64,000 bases of DNA from Beduinella massiliensis (GCF_900199405.1 NZ_LT963430.1:3669894-3733893), one strand, 5' to 3'. Positions 1 through 9,114 are shown, numbered from the stretch's first letter. A program made the numbers and translations. Notes: generated by a model from the letters alone, not told the origin.

Positions 1-9
1 GCAACAATA

Positions 10-32
10 GGGCGCAGCCAATGGCCGCGCCC
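10..32 (-). terminator. Terminator-like hairpin after GH3 gene
   Basis: A 10-bp stem with one mismatch and a 3-nt loop (arms 10-19 and 23-32) lies just past the stop codon of the minus-strand GH3 gene. The T-run after it is poor (tattgtt), so it may be a weak or Rho-assisted terminator. Confidence 0.4.
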
Positions 33-47
33 CTTACTTGTTTCTTT

Positions 48-2102
48 TTAAACGATTTGAATGCGTAGCGGCGCCGTCTGTGTGAGCTCCGCGCTCACGG
101 CATCCGGCTGGCTTCCGCCCACGTACAGGCTGAACCTGCCCTCTGCGCGCACGCGCACGCCCGCGTCGTTTACGACCGTGAATGCCTCTCCCGGCAGCTC
201 GAGCGCGACGCGGCGTCTCTCTCCGGCCGCAAGGTGTACGCGCGCAAAGGCGCAAAGCCGCGGATTCGGCGGACTAAACGGCGAATCCTCCGCCTTTACG
301 TAGACCTGTACGACCTCGTCCGCCGCCATGCCGCTCGCGTTTTCCAACGTCACGCTCAGCGTCTGCCCATCGCACGCAGCGTCCGCGTAGGTAAAGCGCG
401 CATACGACAGGCCGTAACCAAACGGATAGAGCGGCTTGCCCGTAAAGTATCGATAGGTGCGCCCCCTCATCGAATAGTCCTCGAAGGGAGGCAGGTCGTC
501 CGCGCTCCGGTAAAACGTCACCGGCAGGCGGCCGGAGGGAGATACGCGCCCGAACAGCAGGTCGCACAGCGCCGTGCCGCCCGCCTGCCCCGGATACCAT
601 GCCATGAGCACGGCGTTGCCCGCTTCCACGCGCAGGGCGCTGCCCGCGAATACGACGGTCACGACAGGCTTTCCCGTGCCCAGCACGGCGTCCAGCAGCC
701 TTAGCTGGCATTGCGGCAGTTCGAGATCGCGCTTGTCGCCCGCGTCGCCTTCCTCCCCCTCGACCGTCGCGTCCAGGCCGAGGCAGAGAATCGTCACGTC
801 CGCGCATTCGGCGGCGGCCACCGCCTCCGCGATGCGATCCCCGGGCCGCGACTCGGGCGTGGATTTCTCGCGCGTCAGCTCGCTTCCCCGTGCGTAGACC
901 ACGCGGGCCCGCCCTTCCAGTTCCCGGCGCAGCGCCTGCAGCGGCGTCACGTAGCGGGAGGACTTGCCATTGTAATTGCCCTCCAGCGCCGCCGGGTTCT
1001 CCGCGTTCGGCCCGATGACCGCCACCGTCCTGAGGCTATCCGGGTCGAGCGGCAGCAGGCCGTCGTTCTTTAACAGCACCATCGCCTTGCGCGCCGCGTC
1101 CAGCGCCATTTCCTGATGCCGGTCGCAGTCGCACCATTCAAAGCCGATAGCGTCGTACTCGCAGTCGCCGTCCATCATGCCCAGCTTGATGCGCGTCGCC
1201 ATGACGCGCTCGGCGGCTGCGGCGATTTCCTCCGCCGTCACCAGGCCGTCCTGATACGCCTGCAGGATGTGCAGGTACGTGTTGCCGCAGTTGAGGTCGC
1301 ATCCGTTCTTCAGCGCAAGCGCCGCGCTCTGCGGCGCGGTGGCGGTGACGAGATGGTGCATGTGAAAGTCCGCAATCGCCCCGCAGTCGCTGACGAAGTG
1401 CCCCTCAAACCCCCATTTGCCGCGCAGGATCTCGCTGATGAGCTTTCGGGACCCGCAGCAGGGCTCGCCGTTCACGCGGTTGTAGGCGCCCATGACGGCC
1501 TCCACGTTCGCCTCCTTCACCAGCGCCTCGAACGCGGGCAGGTAGGTTTCCCAAAGGTCCTTGTCGCTTACGCGCGCGTCGAACTCGTGACGCAGGCGCT
1601 CCGGGCCGGAGTGCACCGCCATGTGCTTGGCGCACGCCGCCGCCTTGAGATAGCGCCCCTTGCCCTGAAGGCCGCGCACGAACCGCACGCCCAGGCGCGC
1701 GGTCAAATACGGGTCCTCGCCGTAGGTCTCCTGACCCCGGCCCCAGCGCGGGTCGCGGAAGATGTTGACGTTGGGCGACCAGAACGTCAGCCCCTTGTAG
1801 ATGTCGCGGTCACCGTGCGCGCGCTGCACGTTGTACTTGGCGCGCCCCTCCGTAGCGATGGCGTCCGCGATCTCCTCCATCCCGTCCGAATCGAACATCG
1901 CCGCCAGGGCAATGGCCTGCGGGAACACCGCCGCCGTTCCCGCGCGCGCCACGCCGTGCAGCGCCTCGTTCCACCAGTTGTAGGCCGGGATGCCAAGCCT
2001 CTCGATGGCCGGTGCGTCGTAGCGCAGCTGCGACGCCTGCTCCTCCACGGTCATCTCGCTCACCAGCGCATGCGCGCGCGAGCGTGCTTCCTCATTCGTC
2101 AT
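48..2102 (-). CDS. Glycoside hydrolase family 3 beta-glycosidase
   Basis: Likely a beta-xylosidase or beta-glucosidase that releases sugars from the non-reducing ends of oligosaccharides. The 684-residue protein has the GH3 layout: N-terminal TIM-barrel with KHMAVHSGPE and the nucleophile Asp in VSDCGAI, a central alpha/beta sandwich (VLLKNDGLLPLD), and a C-terminal fibronectin-III-like domain (DEVVQVYVK). It has no signal peptide, so it should act in the cytoplasm on imported oligosaccharides. The start ATG has AAAGGGAC upstream. Length and order match xylan 1,4-beta-xylosidase-type GH3 enzymes; substrate cannot be fixed from sequence. It is monocistronic, next to a response regulator on the same strand. 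Confidence 0.9.
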   Translation of the reverse strand: MTNEEARSRAHALVSEMTVEEQASQLRYDAPAIERLGIPAYNWWNEALHGVARAGTAAVFPQAIALAAMFDSDGMEEIADAIATEGRAKYNVQRAHGDRDIYKGLTFWSPNVNIFRDPRWGRGQETYGEDPYLTARLGVRFVRGLQGKGRYLKAAACAKHMAVHSGPERLRHEFDARVSDKDLWETYLPAFEALVKEANVEAVMGAYNRVNGEPCCGSRKLISEILRGKWGFEGHFVSDCGAIADFHMHHLVTATAPQSAALALKNGCDLNCGNTYLHILQAYQDGLVTAEEIAAAAERVMATRIKLGMMDGDCEYDAIGFEWCDCDRHQEMALDAARKAMVLLKNDGLLPLDPDSLRTVAVIGPNAENPAALEGNYNGKSSRYVTPLQALRRELEGRARVVYARGSELTREKSTPESRPGDRIAEAVAAAECADVTILCLGLDATVEGEEGDAGDKRDLELPQCQLRLLDAVLGTGKPVVTVVFAGSALRVEAGNAVLMAWYPGQAGGTALCDLLFGRVSPSGRLPVTFYRSADDLPPFEDYSMRGRTYRYFTGKPLYPFGYGLSYARFTYADAACDGQTLSVTLENASGMAADEVVQVYVKAEDSPFSPPNPRLCAFARVHLAAGERRRVALELPGEAFTVVNDAGVRVRAEGRFSLYVGGSQPDAVSAELTQTAPLRIQIV

Positions 2103-2232
2103 GGGTTCATCGTCCCTTTCGGCAGCCGCCGTTCAACGCGGCTTTTCTGGCCACATGATACGTTACCCATGGCCCGCTGTCAAGCCCCCTCGAAGATTCT
2201 TCGCGGGCTCAAAGGAACGCGTGCGGAGCCGC

Positions 2233-2907
2233 TCAGTCATGCACCATGTATCCCGTGCGCTTCTGGGTCAAGATCAGGTCGGCACGGCCCAGCCTGCGCA
2301 GCTTCGTCCGCAGGTGGTTGACGTTAACCGTCAGCATTTCGCCGCTTCGGAAGGTTTCCCCCTTCCAGATCGCCTCCATCAATTCTTCCCGTGTCTGAAT
2401 GCGGTTTTTTCCCTCCATCAGCGCGCGCATCAGCCGCGCCTCCGTGGGGGTGAGCGTCACCGCGCCGTCCGTGCAGCGCAGCTCCCGCGTCTGCGGGTCG
2501 AGCGTGACGTCCTGCACGCGCAGGGAAGGCGCTTCCTCCGCCCGCATGAACAGCTGCTCTGCCTTGTCCGCAATACCCTGCACGCCGAGCGCGCGCGTCA
2601 CACAGTCGCTCGCGCCGATCGTCACCGCGTCTGTGATGCGCACCTGTCTGCCGTTGGGCTGTATAAAAAGCACCGGCAGCGTCCTTTTGTGCGCGCGTAA
2701 CTGGGCGCACAAAAAAAGGCCGCTGTTAACCGGCTGAACGGCGTCTACGATCGCCAGATCCGGGGCGTATTCCAAGCACTCCGCGAGCGCGCGTTCCGGT
2801 TTCTTCAGGACGCGAACGTCCATATTTCGGTCTTTCAGCGCCTCAGGCAGCGAGGCCATATCCTCCTGACAGGACGCGAGAAAGATTCTTTTCATATTCA
2901 ACACCAT
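2233..2907 (-). CDS. Atypical OmpR-family response regulator
   Basis: The C-terminal half is a winged-helix DNA-binding domain (LTPTEARLMRALMEG; TVNVNHLRTKLRRLG), so this is a transcription factor. The N-terminal receiver domain is degenerate. The Asp of strand beta-3 (LAIVDAVQP) is kept, but the acidic pair after beta-1 is replaced (IFLASC), the Thr/Ser after beta-4 is replaced (LFIQPNG), and the beta-5 Lys is missing (DCVTRALG). No sensor kinase gene is adjacent. The start is ambiguous: the ATG at 2907 is very close to the AAAGGGG site, and an in-frame TTG at 2901 or ATG at 2895 fits it as well. Phosphorylation-independent activity is an inference. Confidence 0.8.
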   Translation of the reverse strand: MVLNMKRIFLASCQEDMASLPEALKDRNMDVRVLKKPERALAECLEYAPDLAIVDAVQPVNSGLFLCAQLRAHKRTLPVLFIQPNGRQVRITDAVTIGASDCVTRALGVQGIADKAEQLFMRAEEAPSLRVQDVTLDPQTRELRCTDGAVTLTPTEARLMRALMEGKNRIQTREELMEAIWKGETFRSGEMLTVNVNHLRTKLRRLGRADLILTQKRTGYMVHD

Positions 2908-2934
2908 TCCCCTTTGTGCAATGCTCTCTTCCTG

Positions 2935-2963
2935 ATTTTAACACACGCAAAAGGGATGTACAA
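2935..2963 (-). promoter_or_regulatory. Sigma-A-type promoter for response regulator
   Basis: On the minus strand: TTGTAC, 17-bp spacer, TAAAAT, about 30 bp upstream of the regulator's start codons. Confidence 0.55.
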
Positions 2964-3139
2964 CCATTTTTACGTCTATAGGTATTATTTTGAAGATCAA
3001 TAGTGACATTTTTGCCTGTTTATCTACAAATTCGCCGACTGAAACGGGCATTTGAAGCGCCGGCCCGTTCCTCGCTCAAAATTCCCGCCCTGCACGCCGG
3101 ACTGCATGCACAAAATTTGTTGTATCGTCGCAGGTTTCA

Positions 3140-3168
3140 TTGACTTCGTTCCCCGCACAAGGTAAAAT
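3140..3168 (+). promoter_or_regulatory. Sigma-A-type promoter for ArsR gene
   Basis: TTGACT, 17-bp spacer, TAAAAT, ending 35 bp before the ArsR start codon. An ArsR repressor usually autoregulates at such a site, but no clear palindrome was identified. Confidence 0.6.
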
Positions 3169-3203
3169 AAGAAAACAGTTCTTTATTAAAGGGAGGAATC
3201 GTC

Positions 3204-3530
3204 ATGGGATGCGAGCACAACGCGGAAGAATGCGTGCAGAAGATCTCCGATCTGGCCCGTGTCTTAGGCGACCGCAATCGCGTGCGCGTGCTGTGCATGC
3301 TGGCGCAGAACGGCGCCATGTCTGCTTGCCGCCTTTTGGAGCAGCTGGAAATCAACCAGCCTACGCTCTCCCATCATATGCGCGTGCTGAGCGAGGCCGG
3401 GCTCGTCCGGGTTCGCCGCGTGAGCCGCTGGACTCAATACAGCCTCTGCGCTGAAACGCTGGACGCCTACGCCGCCATCCTCGGCTGCATGGCAAACCGC
3501 GCGCGGGCGCAGGAAGAACAGGACGCCTGA
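3204..3530 (+). CDS. ArsR/SmtB-family winged-helix repressor
   Basis: A 108-residue DNA-binding regulator of the ArsR family. The wHTH is clear (LARVLGDRNRVRVLCML, LEQLEINQPTLSHHMRVL, AGLVRVRRVSRWTQYSL). Cysteines at the N-terminus (GCEHNAEEC), in the recognition region (SACRLL) and near the C-terminus (LGCMANR) could bind metal or sense redox state, but the classical ELCVCDL box is absent. The start is well supported by AAAGGGAGG seven bases upstream. It is convergent with the export operon that follows; whether it controls that operon is unknown. Confidence 0.88.
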   Translation: MGCEHNAEECVQKISDLARVLGDRNRVRVLCMLAQNGAMSACRLLEQLEINQPTLSHHMRVLSEAGLVRVRRVSRWTQYSLCAETLDAYAAILGCMANRARAQEEQDA

Positions 3531-3566
3531 TCCTTCCCGGAATACGACGGTACCCGTCGATAAAAT

Positions 3567-3606
3567 ATCGCTGCCAGCCTCTCGGCCGGCAGCGATGTTT
3601 TATTGG
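3567..3606. terminator. Intrinsic terminator between convergent genes
   Basis: Stem ATCGCTGCC / GGCAGCGAT (3567-3575 and 3588-3596) with an inner GCC/GGC pair, followed by GTTTTATT on the plus strand. A TAAAAT stretch on the other side gives a weaker tail for the minus strand. It lies between the ArsR gene and the convergent permease gene. Confidence 0.75.
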
Positions 3607-3615
3607 GGATGTTTT

Positions 3616-4788
3616 TTACTCATGCCGCAGGGCGTCGATCGGCTTGAGCTTGCTGGCTTTATTGGCCGGGTAGATGCCGAAGACGATGCCGATGAACACC
3701 GCGAACGAGAGCGCGAGGCTCGCGCTGCCCGTCGTCATGGCGAGGTTCGGCATGTCCATCGGCCCGCGTAGCATCGCGAGCAGCCCCATGGAGGCGAAGA
3801 GGCCGATCAGTCCGCCCGCGACGGAGAGCACGACGGCCTCGATCAAAAACTGGAACAGGATCGCGCTGCGCGGTGCGCCGATGGCCTTGCGGATGCCGAT
3901 CTCGCGCGTGCGTTCGGTGACGGAGACGAGCATGATGTTCATAATGCCGATACCGCCGACCAGAAGCGCGATACCCGCGATCCCGGTGATGAGCGTCGTC
4001 AGCGTGCCGGTCACCTCGTTCATCATGTCCAGAATGGCGGACTGGCTCGTGATCGAATAGTCGTCGTCCGGGTCGTTCACGCGCGCGGAGACGAAGCGCC
4101 TGAGCGTCTGTTCGGCCGCGTCCATGACGCTCTCGTTGGCGCCGCTGGCGTAAAAGCTGGTGATCGAGGTCGTCCCGAAGATGCGCTGCGCAAGCGTAAA
4201 AGGAATGGTGATCGTCTCGTCGTCGGAAACGACCATGCTCGCGCCCTGCTCTTCCAAAAGACCGACGATTTTAAAGTCGTAGCCGCGCACGGAAACGGTA
4301 TTGCCGATGACGTCGCGCGTGCCGAAGAGCTTGTCCGCAACCTTTACGCCCACTACACAGACCGGCAGGCGCAGGTCGTTGTCCATCTGCGTGATGCCCA
4401 CGCCCTTTTCGATGCCGAGCGCGCGGATGTCGTAATAGGATGCGCCCACGCCTTCCAGCGTGCATTCGTAGCTGTCCAGAGAGGACTTGGCGGTCACGCT
4501 CTGGCTGATCGACGGCGACACGGCGCTGATCGTCTCGCCGTCCACCAGGGCAGCCAGATTGTCCACGTCGATGCCCGTGTACCGGTCGGTCTTCACACGC
4601 ACCTGAAAAAGATTCGCGCCCAGATCCTCTATCTGGCCCGTCACCGTATCCATCGCGCCCTCGCCCAGGGATGAGAGCACGACGACGGCGATGACGCCGA
4701 TGATGACGCCCAGCACAGTCAGAAAGGAGCGCATCTTGTTGGAAAGGATGGAGGACAGGGCCATCTTGATCGATTGCAGAATGCTCAT
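3616..4788 (-). CDS. MacB-type ABC transporter permease
   Basis: A 390-residue FtsX/MacB-family permease. It has one N-terminal membrane segment (residues 20-42, FLTVLGVIIGVIAVVVLSSL), a large extracytoplasmic domain, and three C-terminal segments around LITGIAGIALLVGGIGIMNI, LIEAVVLSVAGGLIGLF and LALSFAVFIGIVFGIYPANKA. The motif SVTERTREIGIRKAIGA is diagnostic. It is the last gene of an adaptor-ATPase-permease operon and overlaps the ATPase gene by 4 bp. Such systems export antimicrobial peptides, macrolides or lipopeptides; the substrate is not known. Confidence 0.92.
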   Translation of the reverse strand: MSILQSIKMALSSILSNKMRSFLTVLGVIIGVIAVVVLSSLGEGAMDTVTGQIEDLGANLFQVRVKTDRYTGIDVDNLAALVDGETISAVSPSISQSVTAKSSLDSYECTLEGVGASYYDIRALGIEKGVGITQMDNDLRLPVCVVGVKVADKLFGTRDVIGNTVSVRGYDFKIVGLLEEQGASMVVSDDETITIPFTLAQRIFGTTSITSFYASGANESVMDAAEQTLRRFVSARVNDPDDDYSITSQSAILDMMNEVTGTLTTLITGIAGIALLVGGIGIMNIMLVSVTERTREIGIRKAIGAPRSAILFQFLIEAVVLSVAGGLIGLFASMGLLAMLRGPMDMPNLAMTTGSASLALSFAVFIGIVFGIYPANKASKLKPIDALRHE

Positions 4789-5498
4789 GCTCCAGCGCCT
4801 CCTTCCACGGTCTTGCGCCGGTCGGCGCCGGGGGCGAGCTCGCTGAGCCTGCCGTCGCGGATGTGCACGCAGCGCGGGGCGCGCGCGGCGATTTCGGGGT
4901 TATGGGTGATGAGCACGATGGCATTGCCCTGTGCGTGCAGCTCCTCCAGCATATCCATGATTTCCACCGTCGTCTTGGAGTCGAGGTTGCCCGTCGGCTC
5001 GTCCGCGAGGATGAGCGAGGGGCGCGTCACGACCGCGCGCGCCACGGCGACGCGCTGCTGCTGCCCGCCGGAAAGCTGGTTGGGCCGATGGTGCATGCGC
5101 GAACCGAGGCCCACGCGCTCCAGCGCCTCGCCCACGCGCAGCCTGCGCTCCGCCGCGCCGATCCCCTGATAGATCAGCGGCAGCTCCACGTTTTCATAGG
5201 CGGTAAGCTTTTGCAAAAGGTTGAATTGTTGAAAGATGAAGCCGATCTTGTGCCCCCGGATCGCGGCGAGCTGGCGCTGGGAATAGCGCGTGATGTCCAG
5301 GCCGTCCAGCTTGTACGTGCCCCCGTCCGCCGTGTCCAGGCAGCCGATGATGTTCATGAGCGTGCTCTTGCCGGACCCGGACGGCCCGATGATCGCGACG
5401 TATTCGTGGTCGCCCACCGTCAGATCCACGTGGTCCAGCGCCATGAGCACTTCTCCGCCCAATTCATAGCGCTTTTGAATGTCCGAAAGTTCGATCAT
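4785..5498 (-). CDS. MacB/LolD-type ABC transporter ATPase
   Basis: A 237-residue ATPase driving the adjacent permease. Walker A (GPSGSGKST), Q-loop (FQQFNLLQKL), ABC signature (LSGGQQQR), Walker B (LILADEP) and the H-loop (VLITHNPEIA) are all present. It sits between the adaptor gene (1 bp away) and the permease gene (4-bp overlap), which indicates translational coupling. Confidence 0.95.
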   Translation of the reverse strand: MIELSDIQKRYELGGEVLMALDHVDLTVGDHEYVAIIGPSGSGKSTLMNIIGCLDTADGGTYKLDGLDITRYSQRQLAAIRGHKIGFIFQQFNLLQKLTAYENVELPLIYQGIGAAERRLRVGEALERVGLGSRMHHRPNQLSGGQQQRVAVARAVVTRPSLILADEPTGNLDSKTTVEIMDMLEELHAQGNAIVLITHNPEIAARAPRCVHIRDGRLSELAPGADRRKTVEGGAGA

Positions 5499-5499
5499 A

Positions 5500-7071
5500 T
5501 TACATGCTCCTCATCGACATCATGGTGTCCATCAGGCTGTTCCCGCTGCGGGCGAGCACGACCTCCTCGCCGTCCGAAAGGCCGGAGAGAATCTGCGCCT
5601 CCTCGCCTGCCACGAGGCCGACCTCCACCTTCACCATGAGCTGCGGAGCGACCGACTGAAGCACCGCCGCGTCGTTTTGCTTCATGAAGGGGTTGCGCGA
5701 CGTGCTGCGCGTGATGCTGGCGCCCGCCAGATCCGCGTCCGTAGGCATGCGCATCACGTAGCGGTCCGTGCCCACCGTCTGAAGGGCTGCGACCGGCACG
5801 AGCAGCGCATTCCCGGCGCGGTCCACCTCGATGTCGCCCGAAGCGCTCATCTGCGGCAGCATGCCGTCCTGACCGTCCATGTAGAGGATGACGTCGTACT
5901 TGGTGATCTCGCCAGTGCGCGTGCCCAGCGGCAGCACGCGATCCACGCTCGCGGTATAGGTCTTGCCCGGCAGCGCGTCCAGCTTGATGACCGCATTCTG
6001 CCCCGCCCGCACGGAAGCGATATCCAGCTCGTCGACCGTAAGGCGTACCTTCATGCGGTCGCTGCCCAGCACCGTCGCTACGGCTGCGCCTTCCTGCACG
6101 CTCATCCCTTCATAAACGGAAATGCCGTCCACCATGCCGGAGAGGGGCGCGCGTACCTCCAGCGCCTCGATGTCCCTGCGCACGCTGTCGATGTCGCGCT
6201 GCTTCTGTTCCTTTTCCAGCAGCTTCTTTTCAAGCTCCAGCGATACGGCGTCGTCCTCCAGCGTGAAGAGCTGCTCGTTAGCGTCCACCTTGTCGTTTTC
6301 CTTGACCGACACGCGGCGAATCTTGCCGGAAACGCCCGTGATGCGAAGCGGCTTGCTCAGCTCCAGCTTGCCGCTGCCGATTTCAGCCCCGGATTCCAGG
6401 CGCACGATCGCCGTCTCTCCGATGGTATAGGAGTCGTTCTGGATGGCGACGACCGCCTTTCCGTCCTCCACCCGCAGCACGGAGCCGCTTTCCACCTTGC
6501 TGTCCACGTATACTTTGACGCTCTGGCCCACGTACAGCTCGCCCGCGGGCACCGTCACGTTCATGCGCCCGTCGGTGGAGAGCACCATCAGCGCGCCGTA
6601 CTGGTTCTGCACGGTCAGGAGGTCGTCGCCGTCCTCGATTTTGAGCAGCTTTACCCGCCCGTCCGCCGGGGCGCGCACGGTGGTCGCCGCGCCGCGGATG
6701 CCCGAAGCCGAAAGCTCGAGGTCGAGCTGGTACATTTCATCGGTCAGCGAACGCAGCTTGTCGTACAGGTCGTCGTTGGAAAGGGTGAAGAGCAGCTCGC
6801 CCGCCTCCACCTCGTCGCCGTCCTGCGCATAAATCGTCTCCACGCGGCCGCCGGTCTTCAGGTACACGTCCTGCTTTTCAGACGCCTCCAGCGAGCCCGT
6901 GCCATGAACGGTCACGGAAATGTCCCCGCGCGATGCCTGCGCGCTGTCCAGGCTCAGAGACGCCACGGTCAGCTGCCTGCTCCCTCCCTGCATCAGCAGT
7001 ACGCAGGCAAAGACGACCGCTACCAGCACGACGGCGATCACGATCGCCCATTTCCTTTTTGAATGCTTCAT
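5500..7071 (-). CDS. MacA-like HlyD-family efflux adaptor
   Basis: A membrane-anchored adaptor of about 523 residues that links a MacB-type permease to the cell surface. It starts with KHSKRKWAIVIAVVLVAVVF (signal anchor), followed by a biotinyl-lipoyl-like half (VHGTGSLEASEKQDVYLKTG), a helical hairpin (ELEKKLLEKEQKQRDIDSVR), the second lipoyl half and a beta-barrel. I place the start at ATG 7071: it is preceded by AGGAG, and a good promoter lies just upstream at 7120-7148, inside the longer open frame. It is the first gene of the adaptor-ATPase-permease operon. Confidence 0.88.
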   Translation of the reverse strand: MKHSKRKWAIVIAVVLVAVVFACVLLMQGGSRQLTVASLSLDSAQASRGDISVTVHGTGSLEASEKQDVYLKTGGRVETIYAQDGDEVEAGELLFTLSNDDLYDKLRSLTDEMYQLDLELSASGIRGAATTVRAPADGRVKLLKIEDGDDLLTVQNQYGALMVLSTDGRMNVTVPAGELYVGQSVKVYVDSKVESGSVLRVEDGKAVVAIQNDSYTIGETAIVRLESGAEIGSGKLELSKPLRITGVSGKIRRVSVKENDKVDANEQLFTLEDDAVSLELEKKLLEKEQKQRDIDSVRRDIEALEVRAPLSGMVDGISVYEGMSVQEGAAVATVLGSDRMKVRLTVDELDIASVRAGQNAVIKLDALPGKTYTASVDRVLPLGTRTGEITKYDVILYMDGQDGMLPQMSASGDIEVDRAGNALLVPVAALQTVGTDRYVMRMPTDADLAGASITRSTSRNPFMKQNDAAVLQSVAPQLMVKVEVGLVAGEEAQILSGLSDGEEVVLARSGNSLMDTMMSMRSM

Positions 7072-7119
7072 AAAACTCGTTCTCCTATCCTGATTGATGT
7101 TACATTTTGAAGTAGAAGT

Positions 7120-7148
7120 AGTATACATTAGACGGCTAATCGTTTCAA
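7120..7148 (-). promoter_or_regulatory. Sigma-A-type promoter for export operon
   Basis: Minus strand TTGAAA, 17-bp spacer, TATACT, about 50 bp before the adaptor ATG. Confidence 0.65.
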
Positions 7149-7360
7149 GAGCAGATTTCACCATTTATGCTTTTGCCTGCCCAAAATGTCGCATAGAACG
7201 CTTCAAGCCTATGAGCCCGCAGCCTCAGATATGCGCGTGCTTCCCCCCTTGGAATCGCGTCGCGCACGGGCCTGGGGCGCAAAGCTAAAAAACACTTGCG
7301 CAATTCTCCCCGAAAGGGGATAATAAAGGAAAAGATCATCAGGCGAAAGGAATCGTTCAT

Positions 7361-9043
7361 ATGTCCTATCAGGCGCTTTACCGCCAGTGGCGGCCCGCGC
7401 ATTTCGACGACTTCGTCGGTCAGGAGAGCGTCATCGCAACGCTGCGCAATCAGGTGCAGAGCGGCCGCATCGCCCACGCGTATCTCTTCTGCGGCAGCCG
7501 CGGCACAGGCAAGACCTCCGCCGCGAAGGTGCTCGCGCGCGCCGTCAACTGCGAACACCCCGACCGCGGCGAACCCTGCGGCCAGTGCGACACCTGCCGC
7601 GCGCTCCTCGCGGACAACAATCTGGACATCGTGGAGATCGACGCGGCCTCCAACAACGGCGTAGATGAAATCCGCGACCTGCGCGAAAAGGTCAAGTACC
7701 CCCCGCAGAGCGGCAAATTCCGCGTGTACATCATCGACGAGGTGCACATGCTCTCCGCCGGAGCCTTCAACGCGCTGCTCAAGACGCTCGAGGAGCCGCC
7801 CGCGCACGTCGTCTTCATCCTCGCGACCACCGAGCCGCAGAAGCTGCCGGCGACCATCCTCTCCCGCTGCCAGCGCTTTGACTTTTCACGCATCCCGGTC
7901 AAGCAGATCATCGGCCGTCTCGCCCAGGCGGCCGAGGGCGCGGGGGCCACGGCCTCGCCCGCCGCGCTGGAGCGCATCGCCCGCGCCGCCGAGGGCGGCA
8001 TGCGCGACGCGCTCTCCATCCTGGACATGTGCCTCTCCTACGCGGACGGCACGCTGCAGGAGGACGTGGTGCTGCAGGTGCTCGGCGCGAGCGACCGGGG
8101 CTTTCTCTTCCGCTTTTCCGGCGCGCTGCTGTCCGGCGACGCGGCCGCCTGCCTCTCCATGGTAGACGAGCTCATGCAGCGCGGCCGCGAACCGCAGGTG
8201 TTTGCGCGCGACCTCAGCGGGCACCTGCGCGCCCTGATGCTCGCGCAGACATGCGGCGACGGCCTTTGCGAGCTGCTGGACATCACCTCCGAGGACGCCG
8301 CGCAGTACCGCGCGCAGGTCAAGGACTGTTCCCGCACGCGCCTGCTGCGCATGCTGGACGTGTTTCTCGCCTGTGAGACGGACATGAAGTGGGCCTCGCA
8401 GCCGCGAATCGCCCTGGAGGTCGCGGTCGTGCGGGCCTGCGAACCCGAGGACGCCCTCACGCTTTCCGCGCTCGTGGAGCGCGTGGATCTGCTCGAAAAA
8501 AAGCTGGCCGCCGGGGCGTTCACCGCTGCGTCGTCTGTCCCAAGCGCTCAGCAGGCACAGCCGGCCGCACAGACGCAGTCCCCCCAGCAAACGCAGAGCG
8601 CCCCAAAGACCGCGCCCGTCCCGAAGGCGCCGGCTTCCGCTCAGCCTGCGGAGCCTGCATCGCCCGGGAACACGCCGCCCGCGGGCGTCCGCCCTCCGGA
8701 CGACGTCTGGGAGGCCATGACGCTGGACGTCAAGCGCAACTCCCCGATGATCTTCGGCTCGCTCATCATGGGGCGCTATGCGGGCTACAAGGACGGAGCG
8801 TACGTCCTTTCTTTCCCCAAAAATCCGGCGGTCGCCATCTACATGAACCTGCTCGCGCGCGACGAAAAGCGTGCCGTCATCGAGCAGGCGCTTCAAAAGG
8901 CGGGCGGCGTGCCCGCACGACTTAAAATCGTGCAGGAAGGCGACCCTGCCGCGACGCACGACGAAAAGGCCGACGCGCAAAAGCGCCTGAACCACGTATT
9001 CGACGTGTTTGGGCGCGAGAACGTGCAGGTCACAGACGAATAA
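7361..9043 (+). CDS. dnaX: DNA polymerase III subunit gamma/tau
   Basis: The clamp-loader ATPase of the replisome, 560 residues. Walker A (GSRGTGKTS), the zinc module (CEHPDRGEPCGQCDTC), Walker B (IIDEVHML) and the SRC box (ILSRCQRFDF) are intact. A Pro/Gln/Ala-rich linker (residues 390-440) precedes a C-terminal domain of the Firmicutes tau type. The zero frame contains the heptamer A AAA AAG at 8497-8503, in the same phase as the Escherichia coli frameshift site. RBS AAAGGA precedes the ATG. The usual partners yaaK (ebfC) and recR do not follow; yaaA lies convergent instead. Confidence 0.97.
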   Translation: MSYQALYRQWRPAHFDDFVGQESVIATLRNQVQSGRIAHAYLFCGSRGTGKTSAAKVLARAVNCEHPDRGEPCGQCDTCRALLADNNLDIVEIDAASNNGVDEIRDLREKVKYPPQSGKFRVYIIDEVHMLSAGAFNALLKTLEEPPAHVVFILATTEPQKLPATILSRCQRFDFSRIPVKQIIGRLAQAAEGAGATASPAALERIARAAEGGMRDALSILDMCLSYADGTLQEDVVLQVLGASDRGFLFRFSGALLSGDAAACLSMVDELMQRGREPQVFARDLSGHLRALMLAQTCGDGLCELLDITSEDAAQYRAQVKDCSRTRLLRMLDVFLACETDMKWASQPRIALEVAVVRACEPEDALTLSALVERVDLLEKKLAAGAFTAASSVPSAQQAQPAAQTQSPQQTQSAPKTAPVPKAPASAQPAEPASPGNTPPAGVRPPDDVWEAMTLDVKRNSPMIFGSLIMGRYAGYKDGAYVLSFPKNPAVAIYMNLLARDEKRAVIEQALQKAGGVPARLKIVQEGDPAATHDEKADAQKRLNHVFDVFGRENVQVTDE

Positions 9044-9048
9044 GCTCT

Positions 9049-9070
9049 GCGGGCGGCCTTTGCCGCCCGC
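9049..9070 (+). terminator. Hairpin after dnaX
   Basis: GCGGGCGGC / GCCGCCCGC stem with a 4-nt loop directly after the dnaX stop codon. It is followed only by a short T-run (GGTTTC), so it is a moderate terminator candidate. Confidence 0.5.
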
Positions 9071-9114
9071 AAACTGGTTTCATCGTCGCCTCTTCGCCCG
9101 ATTAAAGCCGATGC

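Noticed and set aside
5479-7062. 527-codon frame opposite the efflux adaptor
   Set aside because: Shadow of the adaptor gene; its composition (His/Arg/Leu-rich) is not protein-like, and no RBS.
7145-7360. SRP RNA (often near dnaX)
   Set aside because: The conserved GGAAG..AGCA..AG core of the S domain is absent; only a short CCCC-gaaa-GGGG hairpin is visible.
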